DNA of 64,000 bases from Actinernus sp. WN-2022 (lineage: Eukaryota > Cnidaria > Anthozoa > Actiniaria > Actinernidae): NCBI GenBank assembly GCA_030867875.1, contig JAOWCC010001501.1:17451524-17515523 (forward strand), given 5' to 3'. The position numbers and the translations under genes are program-made. Below are positions 57,501 through 64,000 of this stretch, one piece after another (position 1 is the stretch's first letter; each line of letters opens with the position of its first letter). The notes below the pieces were generated by a model. That model saw only the letters and a program-made list of their open reading frames with translations, was not told the origin of the DNA and ran no database searches.

Positions 57501-58893
57501 ATCGCATCTGCTATATCAGTTACCTGTTGGAAAATCATACAAAAAAATAGCTGTCTTCAAACCTGTGAAAAGCTTTGCAATATGCAATTTAGTTTTTCTT
57601 CTATTTTTTTCAAAAGTACCAACTATCGGACTTGTCGCGTACGTGCTCAAAAGTAGAAACATGGGTGATTGCCTGTTTTCTTTTATTTAGTTTCGGCGGG
57701 AAACTGGTGAGATCAAACGCGGCCGTGAGTTCAGTATAGAGAGGTTAGAGGTTTGTTAGAGGTCTTGCAAACTGCTCGAACCGTTTTCAACACCGAGGGC
57801 ACAGCTTTTCTCCATACAGACTGACTAAGGCTGGTAAATAATGTTTTTATTTTTGTCCTTATCAATTCAATTTATTGTCTTGTACTTGTTTTCGTTATTT
57901 CAGTCGCGTGCTCGCACAAGAAACGATGCATTCTTGAGCGAGCGATCTTTGTAACACTCAAATCGCTGGCAATTTTTTAGTTTTCCCTTTTTGAAAGGCT
58001 CTCGATACGTGTTCAATTCTAGGGTACGTTTACGAAAGAATCACGTCAAAAACTTTGATTTTGAAAAAAACTTTGGAATTAGCCAATGAGAAAACAACGG
58101 ACCGAGTCGCCAGCCAATCAGAGCGCGCGATTTCAGTCTTTACCGGCTGAGGGGTCCGTATAGGGGAAACACTGTGTCCGCAAGGTCTTGAAATGTACTG
58201 ACCGAGACCGCAGGCTGAGATCACTACTTTCAAGACTGAAGGCACAGCTTTCGTATTCTTTTCTCTGTTCTCTTTCGACTTATTGAGACGAATTATTGAA
58301 TAGGCTCTTTGCAGCTAACAAATCACGTGGTTGTACTGGAGAGCAAAACGTATTTGACTTCGTTTATTCAAAGGCCTTGTACGAGATCGGTAGTGTTATT
58401 AGCAAAACTTGTTTGTAAATGCTATTTTCCACCTCCAATCGATTGTCGATCTTTCTAAAACTGCGTTTTTAAAGATAGCTTGCTCTTCAGCATCCATGGC
58501 AATGCCTTTCCCAGGGGATCACGGGCTCAATTCATTCGTTAATGAAGTATTATATCAGCACGTGACTGTATTATATCAGCACGTGACTGTTAGCTGCAAA
58601 AGGCCTATTGAGAGCACGCGCACTGTATCCCGTGACTGTAGTCAGAGATAGGAAACATGCAGTCGCCCGCTCCCAGAACCCATCAGACGGCAGGTTAGAA
58701 AGAATAAAGATACATACTTAGGTTGCTCTCCAAAATTTATTGAAAGTCCTGCTACTTACCTGAAATTCATCGAAACATAACAGCCATGATTGAGCACTAA
58801 TTTCATCTGCGACAGGGGGTATAGGGTCATATGGCTGGGCTTTCACAGACTTGGGATTTCTTGGAGGAAGTGCTTTCTTGAGTTTGTGTATTC
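33428..58893 (-). CDS. AFG1L: AFG1L (LACE1): AFG1-type mitochondrial AAA+ ATPase, 5'-partial, 10 exons
   Basis: This is the AFG1/ZapE-family P-loop ATPase. In yeast and human it works in the mitochondrial inner membrane and matrix, in turnover of inner-membrane proteins. Ten exons with consistent phases give 327 residues to the stop. The Walker B motif (LLCFDEFQ) ends the first visible exon and a sensor-1-like VVVVATSNR follows. Family-specific blocks are [66 protein letters not shown] and [20 protein letters not shown]. The exons for the leader and Walker A are not in the window; the intron before 58893 is longer than 5.1 kb. The identification is secure; the reading frame is intact and I see no lesion. 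Confidence 0.95.
33680..33895. repeat. Tandem duplication of the CCCACCCACCCC repeat
   Basis: Two roughly 110-bp units each run from TCACCCACCCACCCCTG or its variant to AAGGGAGGGGTGGGTGG. They lie 90 bp upstream (gene sense) of the last AFG1L exon, in its intron. Confidence 0.8.
34733..34849 (-). CDS. AFG1L: AFG1L exon, [14 protein letters not shown]
   Basis: It encodes [20 protein letters not shown], then [19 protein letters not shown]. The acceptor is tatggtacag and the donor gtaaat. Phase 0 at both ends, 39 codons. Confidence 0.94.
35466..35606 (-). CDS. AFG1L: AFG1L exon, PLGAADYL to IDTLYDNR
   Basis: The acceptor is ttgttgcag. It encodes [20 protein letters not shown], then [20 protein letters not shown] and DTLYDNR. 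The donor reads gtgggt, weaker than the usual gtaagt. Phase 0 at both ends. Confidence 0.94.
35690..36300 (+). repeat. tRNA-derived SINE split by a MITE
   Basis: The head at 35690-35765 has an A-box (TTGGCGCAAGTGGTAAGC) and a perfect B-box (GAGTTCGATTCC). The body (GTTGGCGGGTTATCCGG, AACACGCTAAATTCCAG, CTGTGGTTTAGCCGG) resumes after 36152 and ends near 36255. The same body is at 47560-47675. Confidence 0.8.
35775..36151. mobile_element. MITE inserted in the SINE
   Basis: TIRs around CCTCATTAGCATAAGTTAAA with CTTCAAGC are inverted at GCTTGAAGTTTGATG and CTAATGAGG. Inner arms are also complementary (ACCGAAAATTTGAG against CTCAAATTTTCGGT). Confidence 0.8.
36311..36654. mobile_element. MITE with about 90-bp TIRs
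   Basis: Left arm segments ATTTTGTGTATTTGTCACTG and GTTAATCCATTATTTCTTAG recur inverted at the right. The centre holds a 20-bp phrase around CAGCTCGGGCTTC twice. Confidence 0.85.
37681..37799 (-). CDS. AFG1L: AFG1L exon, [10 protein letters not shown]
   Basis: The acceptor is accttatcag and the donor gtacaa. It encodes [20 protein letters not shown], then [26 protein letters not shown] is a signature of the AFG1/ZapE family. It ends in phase 0. Confidence 0.93.
38090..38250. mobile_element. Foldback MITE, family also at 20040
   Basis: Arms GCGTCTGTCCTCTTGTAGAT and GATGACGTCACAACGTGACG are inverted on the right side. It lies immediately before the SINE at 38255. Confidence 0.8.
38255..38410 (+). 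repeat. tRNA-derived SINE
   Basis: The head reads AATGGCCGAGTGGTGTGAGC, with an A-box like a leucine/serine tRNA. The body (GAGTTTGTTGGTATCTTACC, GGGTTTTTCTCCAG) matches the SINE at 47455. The B-box region looks deleted. Confidence 0.7.
38711..38781 (-). CDS. AFG1L: AFG1L exon, [12 protein letters not shown]
   Basis: It encodes [20 protein letters not shown] to QGA, between a ttattatag acceptor and a gttagt donor. It corresponds to the family's helix before the 'LxVxGR' strand. Phase 2 in and phase 1 out match both neighbours. Confidence 0.9.
38985..40500 (+). pseudogene. CR1/L2-like LINE remnants (reverse transcriptase)
   Basis: 39150-39450 encodes typical RT blocks: [40 protein letters not shown] and [18 protein letters not shown], with Y-H where PQG is usual. 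The later half is broken by frameshifts and stops ([49 protein letters not shown]). 38985-39070 may belong to another LINE copy. Antisense to AFG1L, in an intron. Confidence 0.8.
39122..39146 (+). repeat. Solo end of MITE family D
   Basis: GAATAGGCCCTTTGCAGCTA with ACAGT matches the terminal sequence of the elements at 28190 and 58298. It directly abuts the LINE coding sequence, with no second end nearby. Confidence 0.7.
40501..41168. other. AFG1L intron stretch, partial repeat
   Basis: 40855-41060 contains an imperfect inverted pair (GCGGTATTAACCCGAACGCC against GGCGTTCGGGTCAATACCGC), another foldback remnant. 41108-41139 is a 32-bp segment repeated at 41889. Confidence 0.6.
41169..41884 (+). 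mobile_element. 716-bp TIR element carrying a PHD finger
   Basis: Perfect terminal repeats of 25 bp (TGCATGAGTCAACTTAAACC and onward) continue into poly-C/poly-G (28 C at the left, 17 G at the right) and an imperfect inner arm (GACAAGGTGGG against CCCACCTTGTC). The flanks are TAA/TAA (41166-41168, 41885-41887), as used by PIF/Harbinger-like elements. No transposase. It carries the PHD-finger frame below. Confidence 0.85.
41172..41465 (+). CDS. PHD-finger ORF inside the TIR element
   Basis: 97 residues. Residues 1-16 are MSQLK followed by 11 prolines, encoded by the TIR and its C-run. Residues 51-94 form a complete C4HC3 PHD finger: C51, C53, C64, C69, H75, C78, C91 and C94, with the WFH and GKWICP landmarks of ING-like fingers. 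PHD fingers of this type usually read histone H3 tails (family knowledge). The ATG at 41172 lies within the left TIR. Expression is unknown; it may be a captured exon, or an exon of a longer element gene. Confidence 0.6.
   Translation: MSQLKPPPPPPPPPPPQTRDKVGETWGLVGDWMKIPAPHPGALGRFCSYACICGEGEFGTMIACDSQNCELIWFHLDCVNLTSAPAGKWICPICKGL
41889..42329. mobile_element. Small TIR element split by MITE copy 3
   Basis: GGCACCGTGGTCCGCAGTC at 41890 is inverted at the right as GACTGCGGACC plus ACGGTGCC, once the 350-bp MITE at 41961 and its duplicated target are removed. The left 32 bp are also present at 41108-41139, on the other side of the PHD element. Confidence 0.65.
41961..42310 (+). mobile_element. 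MULE-like MITE family A, copy 3
   Basis: 350 bp, 17-bp perfect TIRs CACACCGCGGCAAAACG and a perfect 9-bp duplication CTGCGGACC (41952-41960 and 42311-42319). The interior is nearly the same as copy 2. Confidence 0.95.
43200..43385. repeat. Inverted repeat rich in TTCAACAT motifs
   Basis: Left GTCGGTACAACATTTGTTGA and CCCGAGAACAAATGG are inverted at the right (TTGTTCTCGG, CAACAAGTGTTGTACCGA). Probably a MITE. Confidence 0.7.
44270..44300 (-). CDS. AFG1L: AFG1L 31-nt microexon
   Basis: A 31-nt exon lies between ttttcctcgcag and gtaagt and encodes (D)LTYIGKVYF(S). It is entered in phase 1 and left in phase 2, and both neighbours match those phases. The spliced peptide [11 protein letters not shown] aligns with the family segment ending GKLYYL. 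Confidence 0.87.
44410..45673. mobile_element. 1.26-kb TIR element, TA-flanked, between AFG1L exons
   Basis: The left end GAGCAGTTTTCAGTTGAGTG is inverted at the right (CAGTCAATTGAAATCCGCTC). TA lies on both sides. The ends belong to the same family as those at 62010, 62860 and 63540. Its right end is 21 bp from the AFG1L exon at 45695. No transposase seen. Confidence 0.7.
45695..45746 (-). CDS. AFG1L: AFG1L exon, LDSGIDYR block
   Basis: The acceptor is ttcattccacag. It encodes [17 protein letters not shown] and ends in phase 1 at gtacgt. It is a short exon after a 10.5-kb intron containing the Ngaro-like element. Confidence 0.92.
45877..46413. mobile_element. MITE family B, copy 2, with internal minisatellite
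   Basis: TIRs CAGGAGCCCATACCCAGGAG at the left and inverted at the right (CTCCTAGTTATGAGCTCCTG) bound 537 bp. More than half the length is the 32-bp tandem array at 46067-46395. Confidence 0.8.
46067..46395. repeat. 32-bp minisatellite (10 units)
   Basis: Ten copies of a unit containing GCTGTGACATAGGCCTAGTA and GCGGGATGGAC. The unit ends in GGACGCT, which runs on into the element's right TIR. Confidence 0.95.
46542..46659. repeat. Short foldback element
   Basis: TCTTATTTCTTACTGCGCAT with GCTCGAC is inverted at GTCGAGCATGCGCGGTAAGA. Arms are about 50 bp. Confidence 0.8.
46861..47049. mobile_element. 189-bp MITE
   Basis: TIRs TAGACCCTTTCAGCTTGCCT and beyond (CCCATTTCAG) are inverted at the right to GGTCTA. 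No coding. Confidence 0.85.
47453..47673 (+). repeat. tRNA-derived SINE, near full length
   Basis: The head has an A-box GGTGCAGTGGTTAAG and a B-box GGTTCTATTCCC. The body (GTTGGTATCTCGCCG, TTTTTCTCCGGCC, AGCACGCTACATTTC) ends CGCTATTAT, as at 36240. The Ngaro-like element begins at once after it. Confidence 0.85.
47674..47771 (-). repeat. Split direct repeat B2 (3' end of the element)
   Basis: 98 bp, identical to 48057-48154. It directly follows the SINE end. Confidence 0.95.
47881..48057 (-). repeat. Split direct repeat A2 (identical to 52427-52603)
   Basis: 177 bp, no difference seen from 52427-52603. It abuts B1 at 48057. Confidence 0.95.
48057..48154 (-). repeat. Split direct repeat B1
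   Basis: 98 bp, identical to 47674-47771. Confidence 0.95.
49231..50240. repeat. 187/213-bp tandem repeat inside the Ngaro-like element
   Basis: Five units (TTAATGCC landmarks at 49241, 49428, 49615, 49828, 50041) have periods of 187, 187, 213 and 213 bp. The longer form has about 26 extra bases around TGTCTACCGTAAACCGTAAC. A sixth unit is partial. Confidence 0.93.
51009..51876 (-). pseudogene. Reverse transcriptase remnant (DIRS/Ngaro type), internally duplicated
   Basis: The - strand reads [20 protein letters not shown], then after a stop [38 protein letters not shown], a second stop, [23 protein letters not shown] and, past a gap, [16 protein letters not shown] is the catalytic motif. 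The LGFSWPF-to-YLDD part recurs at 51009-51250, giving a second IVVYLDDG. The stops make it non-functional. Confidence 0.8.
51950..52420 (-). pseudogene. Possible gag-like remnant of the Ngaro-like element
   Basis: On the - strand, 52240-52350 reads [20 protein letters not shown] then [18 protein letters not shown]. It is charged, helical and lies between A1 and RT, where gag is expected. It is broken and not assigned by motif. Confidence 0.4.
52427..52603 (-). repeat. Split direct repeat A1 (5' end of the element)
   Basis: Identical to 47881-48057. It is the element's 5' terminus by the direction of the RT. Confidence 0.95.
53490..53606. mobile_element. Foldback MITE with YY1-like arms
   Basis: Near-perfect arms (ATAGACCTATCCCACGCGGC, GGCCATCTTGG) with an inner second stem (TAATGCTTACC against GGTAAGCATTA). 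The arms contain AAGATGGCCGCC. Confidence 0.9.
53727..53884. mobile_element. MITE family C, copy 2
   Basis: Same ends and inner arms (GCGAGGCAATCCTTTGTTTT) as 25745-25902. Confidence 0.85.
54519..54691. mobile_element. Foldback MITE
   Basis: Arms CTTCACTTGACACGCACAAA and TTTCAATATGAGGC are inverted at the right. The centre is AT-rich. Confidence 0.85.
54905..55610. repeat. Tandem array of about 235-bp palindromic units (3 copies)
   Basis: Units begin near 54913, 55154 and 55385. Each is itself an inverted repeat: CGAGGAACTATCGGCTGATA and AAATTTGATGTTCT at the left, inverted as AGAACATCAAATTT and TATCAGCCGATAGTTCC at the right. Units are joined by TTGTCTTCCGCTCTCAGCGG and CACTATTATACAAATAG. 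Confidence 0.9.
55701..55985 (+). mobile_element. Penelope-like element end fragment
   Basis: AACACTGGTATATAATCAAC is inverted at 55912-55935. The 3' part has GCCGACGCAGACCAACACTA, a phrase I associate with Penelope-like ends in cnidarians. A hammerhead-like core lies at 55836-55868. No coding. Assignment from memory of the family, not from an alignment. Confidence 0.55.
55836..55868 (+). ncRNA. Hammerhead-ribozyme-like core
   Basis: CTGACGA, a stem GGGC/GCTC with loop TAGC, then GAAA and CGTC. This fits the CUGANGA-stem II-GAAA plan with one extra A before the stem. Penelope-like elements are known to carry such motifs. Stems I and III are not established here. Confidence 0.4.
56293..56351 (-). 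CDS. AFG1L: AFG1L exon, LYKNGLQR block
   Basis: It encodes (D)[19 protein letters not shown] with a gtgagt donor, phase 0. The split D codon joins exactly to the preceding exon, giving HPDDLYKNG. A second AG ten bases further into the exon would break the frame. Confidence 0.92.
56530..57110. repeat. About 165-bp tandem repeat (3-4 units) in an AFG1L intron
   Basis: Units carry ATAGAAGTACGTGAGATCTT, CTGTCTTTCATAATTCTGTC and TAATGGACGGTAG. The middle two are nearly identical and the first is diverged. The array sits 300 bp from the sensor-1 exon. Confidence 0.9.
57424..57523 (-). CDS. AFG1L: AFG1L exon with sensor 1
   Basis: The acceptor is ttttccaacag. It encodes [20 protein letters not shown], then [13 protein letters not shown], with a gtaagc donor in phase 1. 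This is the most strongly conserved stretch of the family. Confidence 0.95.
58298..58609. mobile_element. MITE family D, copy with both ends
   Basis: The ends GAATAGGCTCTTTGCAGCTA and TAGCTGCAAAAGGCCTATT are inverted. A 20-bp phrase with TATATCAGCACGTGACTG is duplicated at the right end. Confidence 0.8.
58760..58893 (-). CDS. AFG1L: AFG1L exon with Walker B (first visible)
   Basis: It runs between a ctcttag acceptor and a gtaagt donor. It encodes (R)[15 protein letters not shown], then [15 protein letters not shown] and [10 protein letters not shown]. The DE of Walker B is present. It enters with two bases of a split codon and ends in phase 0. Confidence 0.94.
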
Positions 58894-58947
58894 CTAAGAG
58901 AAATCGAGTTTAACAACAGTCTGACATGGATCAAGATTTGACTGCTA

Positions 58948-59040
58948 ATCGCCTCCTGGTTAGCTCAGTTGTAAAGTGGCGGTTTGCTGTTTGTGGATCC
59001 AAACCTGGCTGAACCAACACTCAGGGTCTTAAAACGGGCC
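58948..59040 (+). repeat. tRNA-derived SINE head
   Basis: GCCTCCTGGTTAGCTCAGTT carries an A-box (TAGCTCAGTTG), and GTGGATCCAAACC stands at the B-box position. The matching body is at 59590-59790, so about 550 bp of other sequence intervenes. Confidence 0.7.
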
Positions 59041-59589
59041 GTCTCGGCCTCCATTTTTGATGTCCTAGAAAATAGCTGCGAAGCCAAAATTCAGTTTCAT
59101 GGTTTGAGCTCCTCAGCTACAACGAGGATGAAATACGTACGGAATAGCGATACTTTATACTGCCACGTCATCCATCGTCATAAATGTGCCAACCAGAGAT
59201 CCATTGGTTCCTGACACAAAGCGGCCTTTTGAAATCATGGTTGGTACATTAGCATAACAACTGTAATGTTTATCAACACGAAGTATCGCTATAATCAACA
59301 TATCTTGAAAACCTTAACTAGATCAAGGGATGGCAAACTGATAGCTCGTGAGTTCCTAATTAATAGTCCTACTCCACAATATAACTTGTAAAGTTATTTA
59401 TGGATTGTAAATAGTAATATTATATTGTTATACTTAGTCTTAGCTGGGGAATATCTCTCGAATGGTGCCTTGGGTGCTTTTGGATATTCCCCTCCGTCTT
59501 TTTTTTCCCCTTTCCTTTTTCCTGCCCATATTACAAGTAGTATTATAGTATTTGTAATAACGGAGTAAACTTAATATTAAAAAAAGGAC

Positions 59590-59790
59590 ACTGGGTGAGA
59601 CGACCCATTTGAAATAACTGAGTAGAAGGTGAGCTCCCTGTGGTAGAAGGTGCTACCTTTGTGAGACAATCTCGTTCTCGAACTGCAAATGATTAGACCT
59701 TCACGTCTTCTTAGATAAGGACATTAGGCCCACCAGTGGATGAAGAGCCACCTCGTGCCACTGGTTAATACCATTATGATAATAATAATA
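59590..59790 (+). repeat. SINE body, second part
   Basis: AATAACTGAGTAGAAGGTG, GGTGCTACCTTTGTGA, CTGCAAATGATTAGACC and CGTCTTCTTAGATAAGGAC form the body of the SINE whose head is at 58948. A fragment is also at 4083. Confidence 0.65.
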
Positions 59791-59810
59791 TATTATTATT
59801 AGTTATGACA

Positions 59811-60272
59811 TTAAAGTGCCTATGAAGCTTTTTTATTTATTTTAGATATCAATTGTACATCAAGTGAATAGTAGAATGGTACAATATATCTTGCTTTGAA
59901 TGCTGTGCCGCTGAGTTAAGGAGGTTTTAATATCCAAAATGCTAATTACATGACGTCAGGGGAGGCATCAATTATTATACAATTTGTTTTGTTGCAATTA
60001 AACAATTTTTTTTTAATTATCAGTGTTATACCAATGGTTGAAATAAAATGATGTTAGAAATTTGTTTTCCTATATCAGTAGAAACGCCCATTCACAACCA
60101 CTAAGTGATTGCAGCTACCTCCCCTGACGTCATGTAATTAGCATTTTGGATATTAAAACCTCCTTAACTCAGCGGCACAGCATTCAAAGCAAAATATATT
60201 TTACCATTCTACTATTAACTTGATTTAGAATTGATATCTAAAATAAAAAAATAAGCTTCATAGGCACTTTAA
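59811..60272. mobile_element. MITE with about 150-bp TIRs, TTAA-flanked
   Basis: TTAA then AGTGCCTATGAAGCTT at the left is inverted at the right, ending AGTGCC-inverse plus TTAA. The long arms include GCTGTGCCGCTGAGTTAAGG and CTAATTACATGACGTCAGGG. Confidence 0.9.
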
Positions 60273-60770
60273 ATACAGAAGCGTCATGACCATTTTCATG
60301 TTGTTGATGCCCCAGATAATGATGGAATATACATTGTAAGTTTGATTATCATCTCAGCGCAGTGCCTTTGCAAACACAAGGAACCCAAGCGAGCTCGCTA
60401 CTTAGGAGAATACATGACATTATACTTGATCGGAGACGATATGCGCACACTTTGATTATGACGTAATGACCAAGCAATCTAATCGGAGCATTTGGAAGGC
60501 CTCTCGACAATCGACCAATCAGAACACTCGGTTTTCAAGATTAACATACTCTGGATTTCAGGAAATTCTCGAAGGGATTCCGATGTTTAATGTACGTCCA
60601 CGGTCGTATACACCAACCACAGGGAACCCAAGCGGGAAGCTCAAATGCAATCAGAAGCCTCAATCAGAAGCCTTACGTAGTTCGGCGCTTTGCACTGAAC
60701 TTGGTCGCGAGCCAATCAGATGGCGGCTGTACATTTGACCACAATCCCTTGCGACCCTATCACAGTCAAA

Positions 60771-61885
60771 ATAACACGTAGGACTCCTCTAGTCTCTTCA
60801 GTGACAGTGGATTGGCAACAGTTCTTGTACTGGCTTGTTATTAGGATAACACGTAGGACTCCTCTAGTCTCTTCCATGACAGTGTATTGGCAACAGTTCT
60901 TGTACTGGCTTGTTATTAGGATAACACGTAGGACTCCTCTACTCTCTTCAGTGACAGTGTATTGGCAACAGTTCTTGTACTGGCTTGTTATTAGGATAAC
61001 ACGTAGGACTCCTCTACTCTCTTCCGTGACAGTGTATTGGCAACAGTTCTTGTACTGGCTTGTTATTAGGATAACACGTAGGACTCCTATACTCTCTTCA
61101 GTGACAGTGTATTGGCAACAGTTCTTGTACTGGCTTGTTATTAGGATAACACGTAGGACTCCTCTACTCTCTTCAGTGACAGTGTATTGGCAACAGTTCT
61201 TGTACTGGCTTATTATTAGGATAACACGTAGGACTCCTCTACTCTCTTCGGTGACAGTGTATTGGCAACAGTTCTTGTACTGGCTTGTTATTAGGATAAC
61301 ACGTAGGACTCCTCTACTCTCTTCCGTGACAGTGTATTGGCAACAGTTCTTGTACTGGCTTGTTATTAGGATAACACGAAGGACTCCTCTAGTCTCTTCA
61401 GTGACAGTGGATTGGCAACAGTTCTTGTACTGGCTTGTTATTAGGATAACACGTAGGACTCCTCTACTCTCTTCCGTGACAGTGTATTGGCAACAGTTCT
61501 TGTACTGGCTTGTTATTAGGATAACACGTAGGACTCCTCTAGTCTCTTCAGTGACAGTGGATTGGCAACAGTTCTTGTACTGGTTTGTTATTAGGATAAC
61601 ACGTAGGACTCCTCTACTCTCTTCAGTGACAGTGTATTGGCAACAGTTCTTGTACTGGCTTGTTATTAGGATAACACGTAGGACTCCTCTAGTCTCTTCC
61701 ATGACATTGTATTGGCAACAGTTATTGTACTGTTTTGTTATTAGGATAACACGTAGGACTCCTCTACTCTCTTCCATGACAGTGTATTGGCAACAGTTAT
61801 TGTACTGTTTTGTTATTAGGATAACACGTAGGACTCCTCTAGTCTCTTCCATGACAGTGTATTGGCAACAGTTCTTGTACTGTTT
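60771..61885. repeat. 75-bp minisatellite (about 15 units)
   Basis: The unit contains ATAACACGTAGGACTCCTCT and GGCAACAGTTCTTGTACTGG. It repeats every 75 bp from 60773 with few substitutions (AGT/ACT, CAG/CCG/CAT). Because 75 = 25 codons, both strands stay open (434 codons on +, 378 on -). No homology to any protein I know; treated as non-coding. Confidence 0.95.
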
Positions 61886-62536
61886 TGTTTTTTTCGGATT
61901 TGAAAACTCTCTACCGCGATTTTATAACGGATTTAAAGATTTTCGCGCGCAAAGGATTGTTGGTAAAAAGTGCATACCGCCATCTTTTTCTGTACTACAC
62001 CTGTACAGAGCGGTTTTCGATTGAGTGTCGTAAAACCCAACCCAAAGTAATCACAGAACCAATCAGGAGCAAGTAAAAATACAATGAGCCAATCACGAAC
62101 TGAAGTAATTCACGATTGGTTTTAATTGTCTAATTCCAAAGCTATAGTGTTTATATTTGATTGAATCTTTCTCATATCTTCCCAATAATGTATATTCCTT
62201 TTTTGAGTAGTTAAAGAATTATCTATTATGTCTTATAATGTAATTATATAATGTTTCTATCTTGGTATATAATAGTTAGGAGGACCAGATTGGAAACAAG
62301 TATAAACTTTATCTGCATATCTTCATTAAATAAAGTGTTATTATTTTTGGTTTTACTTGAACCAATCACGAGGAAAAATAAACGCAATCGTGGATAACTT
62401 TCGCTGAAACAAAACCTGATTGCGTGATTTCGTTTGGTTTTAGTTTAGAACTTGATTGGCGGTTAATTACACAACATTTCTCAGAGTCAATAGAAAAGCT
62501 AAGCGAAGCAATCACTTCTTACATTCGACACTACAC

Positions 62537-62855
62537 AATAGACCAATCCAAGATCGCCACAGCACTGATGCTGCTAAAACAAAGTACTTAAAAATTGTCA
62601 AAATCCCAAATGTGAGAGTTATATCTTGTATGGGAGCAAAGATACAGCCCCGCAAAGTAAGACAAATTGTTGCACCGCCTCATACAAACGTCTGTAAAAA
62701 TAGCACACTTTACTCGACTATATCATCGCTTCTGGGCGAGGTATAACTCTCAAATTTGGGATTTTGACTAATTTTGAGGTTCTCATTTCAGCAATACTGG
62801 TGCTATCGCTAATGTAAGTAGATATATTGTAATGGTGACCTTGGATTGGTCTATG
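62537..62855. mobile_element. Foldback MITE inside the composite
   Basis: ATAGACCAATCCAAGATCGC is inverted as ACCTTGGATTGGTCTAT. Inner GTCAAAATCCCAAAT and GAGAGTTATA are inverted as well. Confidence 0.75.
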
Positions 62856-62940
62856 GTAGAGCGGATTTCGATTGAGTGTCGAAAGCAATCCGTTTGCTCA
62901 GTTTTCCTATTGGATGTGGAAAATGTTTTGTGATTATCAG

Positions 62941-63285
62941 CAGGAGCCCATTACCAGGAGCGTACCTACGTGATGGGTAGCGTACCTACGTGATGGGTAG
63001 CGTACCTACGTGATGGGTAGTGCCCACAGCACAGTAGACGATGTGGCTATTTATAGTCGCGAAGTTTTGGTATGCGATTACGTTGTCTTTTGTTCTCTTG
63101 CGCTTTAGTATTTTTGGCAGTTTGAACCGTGTTAATTACAATTTTTCAGTGCATCCTGATTGGTTAAAAGTGACGGCCTTTGTTTCTTCTCGCGGGAAAC
63201 ACAAAACTAAAAATAGCTACATCATCTGTTCTGCTGTTGGACAGACCTAATCTGGGAGATGCACGCTCCTAGTAATGGGCTCCTG
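62941..63285. mobile_element. MITE family B, copy 3
   Basis: TIRs CAGGAGCCCATTACCAGGAG at the left and inverted at the right (CTCCTAGTAATGGGCTCCTG). TTATCAG is present directly on both sides (62934-62940, 63286-63292), a 7-bp duplication. A 20-bp unit CGTACCTACGTGATGGGTAG is repeated three times next to the left TIR. Confidence 0.9.
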
Positions 63286-63545
63286 TTATCAGCCAATCAA
63301 GTGCTAAACTAAAACCAAACTTGTTTTGGTCCATCACGCCATCAATCATCACGCCATCCACGATTGCGTTTACTTTTCCTCGTGATTGGTTCAAGTAAAA
63401 CCAATCGTGAATTACTTCAGTTCGTGATTGGCTCATTGTGTTTTTACTTGCTTGTGATTAGCTCATTCTGTTTTTACTTGCTCGTGATTGGTTCTGTCAT
63501 TACTTTGGGATTGGCTTTATGACACTCAATCGAAAACCGCTCTAT

Positions 63546-64000
63546 GATACAACAGTCACAACATGTAGTTTGCATAAGACTAGCTACCATCAATCATAAA
63601 GGTGCGAGGGGTTAAGGCGAACAAATAAGTAAGTGACATGTAGCTAGTTTGTTTCTAGGAAACTACCCACCCACCCCTCCTTGGATATTCATCGTTCTAT
63701 TAATGATTAAAGTGCTATTAATGATTAAAGTGCCCCTCAATCCTTTTGCAATTTATATATATATGAAACTTTGAAAGGTTTTGAGTACTTCTGCGAAGAA
63801 ATTTTGGGCTTACAGAGGATACTCTATGTTCTAGTGCTTGTTTGAAATGGTGAAAATGTGACCTCTCCTGACCCATTACCGTGTAAGAAAAAGCCTTGGT
63901 CGATTCCCTATCTTACGTCACCTCATTAATGCATTATTGTCCATGACGCCTTTCTATCACAACAGCATCGATATATAGAGAATATACAGTCTGTGAGATT
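63546..64000. other. End of window, AFG1L intron, no gene seen
   Basis: 63657-63735 carries the CTACCCACCCACCCCTCC repeat seen at 32430 and 33780. Otherwise nothing recognisable. Confidence 0.5.

Larger units (their letters stand above)
62008..63545. mobile_element. Composite of GAGCGGTTTTCGATTGAGTG-type TIR elements
   Basis: The end motif occurs at 62012 and, inverted, at 63520-63540, with a further copy at 62860 and a partial one at 62515. Subterminal CCAATCACGA and AAGTAATTCACGATTGG motifs are inverted between the two sides. MITE copy 3 of family B lies inside. Several insertions seem stacked. Confidence 0.65.

Noticed and set aside
57227..57538. 103-codon - strand frame as a separate small gene
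   Set aside because: It is the AFG1L sensor-1 exon plus read-through into intron.
59811..60272. Missing 5' exons of AFG1L in 58894-64000
   Set aside because: I looked for Walker A (GTGKT) and the HFHxFMLxVH block on the - strand and saw neither; the upstream exons are probably beyond the window.
60716..62024. Repeat protein with 25-residue units on either strand
   Set aside because: 75-bp minisatellite open in both directions, no promoter or homology; reported as a repeat.

Overview
The window is animal nuclear DNA: AT-rich, with intron-split genes and many interspersed repeats. The mix of repeats (tRNA-derived SINEs, CR1/L2-like LINE debris, a Penelope-like end, a tyrosine-recombinase-type retroelement, many short inverted-repeat transposons) and the gene sequences suggest a cnidarian, probably a stony coral. 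The organism is an inference; the gene assignments are not.

Two conserved genes lie tail to tail. NT5DC1 (HAD-type 5'-nucleotidase domain protein) is on the + strand with 14 coding exons from 5056 to 26213. All splice phases agree and the predicted protein is 479 residues. AFG1L/LACE1 (mitochondrial AFG1/ZapE-type AAA+ ATPase) is on the - strand. Its last 10 coding exons run from 58893 down to 33428 and give 327 residues to the stop; the exons coding for the N-terminus and Walker A lie beyond position 64000. No other host gene could be supported.

Layout. 1-5055: upstream DNA with two MITEs, one ending about 190 bases before the NT5DC1 ATG. 5140-13195: large intron 1 with one LINE inserted in another, an inverted-repeat element and a 12-bp satellite. 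13196-20473: exons 2-12, with a 1.85-kb terminal-inverted-repeat (TIR) element in intron 4. 20692-24890: intron 12, almost all 27-bp minisatellite, about 100 + 50 units, most first-array units carrying CACGTG. 24997-26213: last two exons. 26214-33427: intergenic, with a minisatellite, several MITEs and a 1.3-kb TTAA-flanked element. 33428-58893: AFG1L, whose introns hold SINEs, LINE debris, a PHD-finger-bearing TIR element, a 4.9-kb Ngaro/PAT-like element with split direct repeats, palindromic tandem repeats and a Penelope-like end. 58894-64000: the next AFG1L intron, with a 75-bp minisatellite and further MITEs.

The two genes have no evident shared pathway. Most of the unusual content is mobile DNA: a 9-bp-TSD MITE family with three copies, a transposon-like element carrying a complete PHD finger whose start codon lies in its own TIR, and a Ngaro-like element with identical terminal repeats around a decayed interior.
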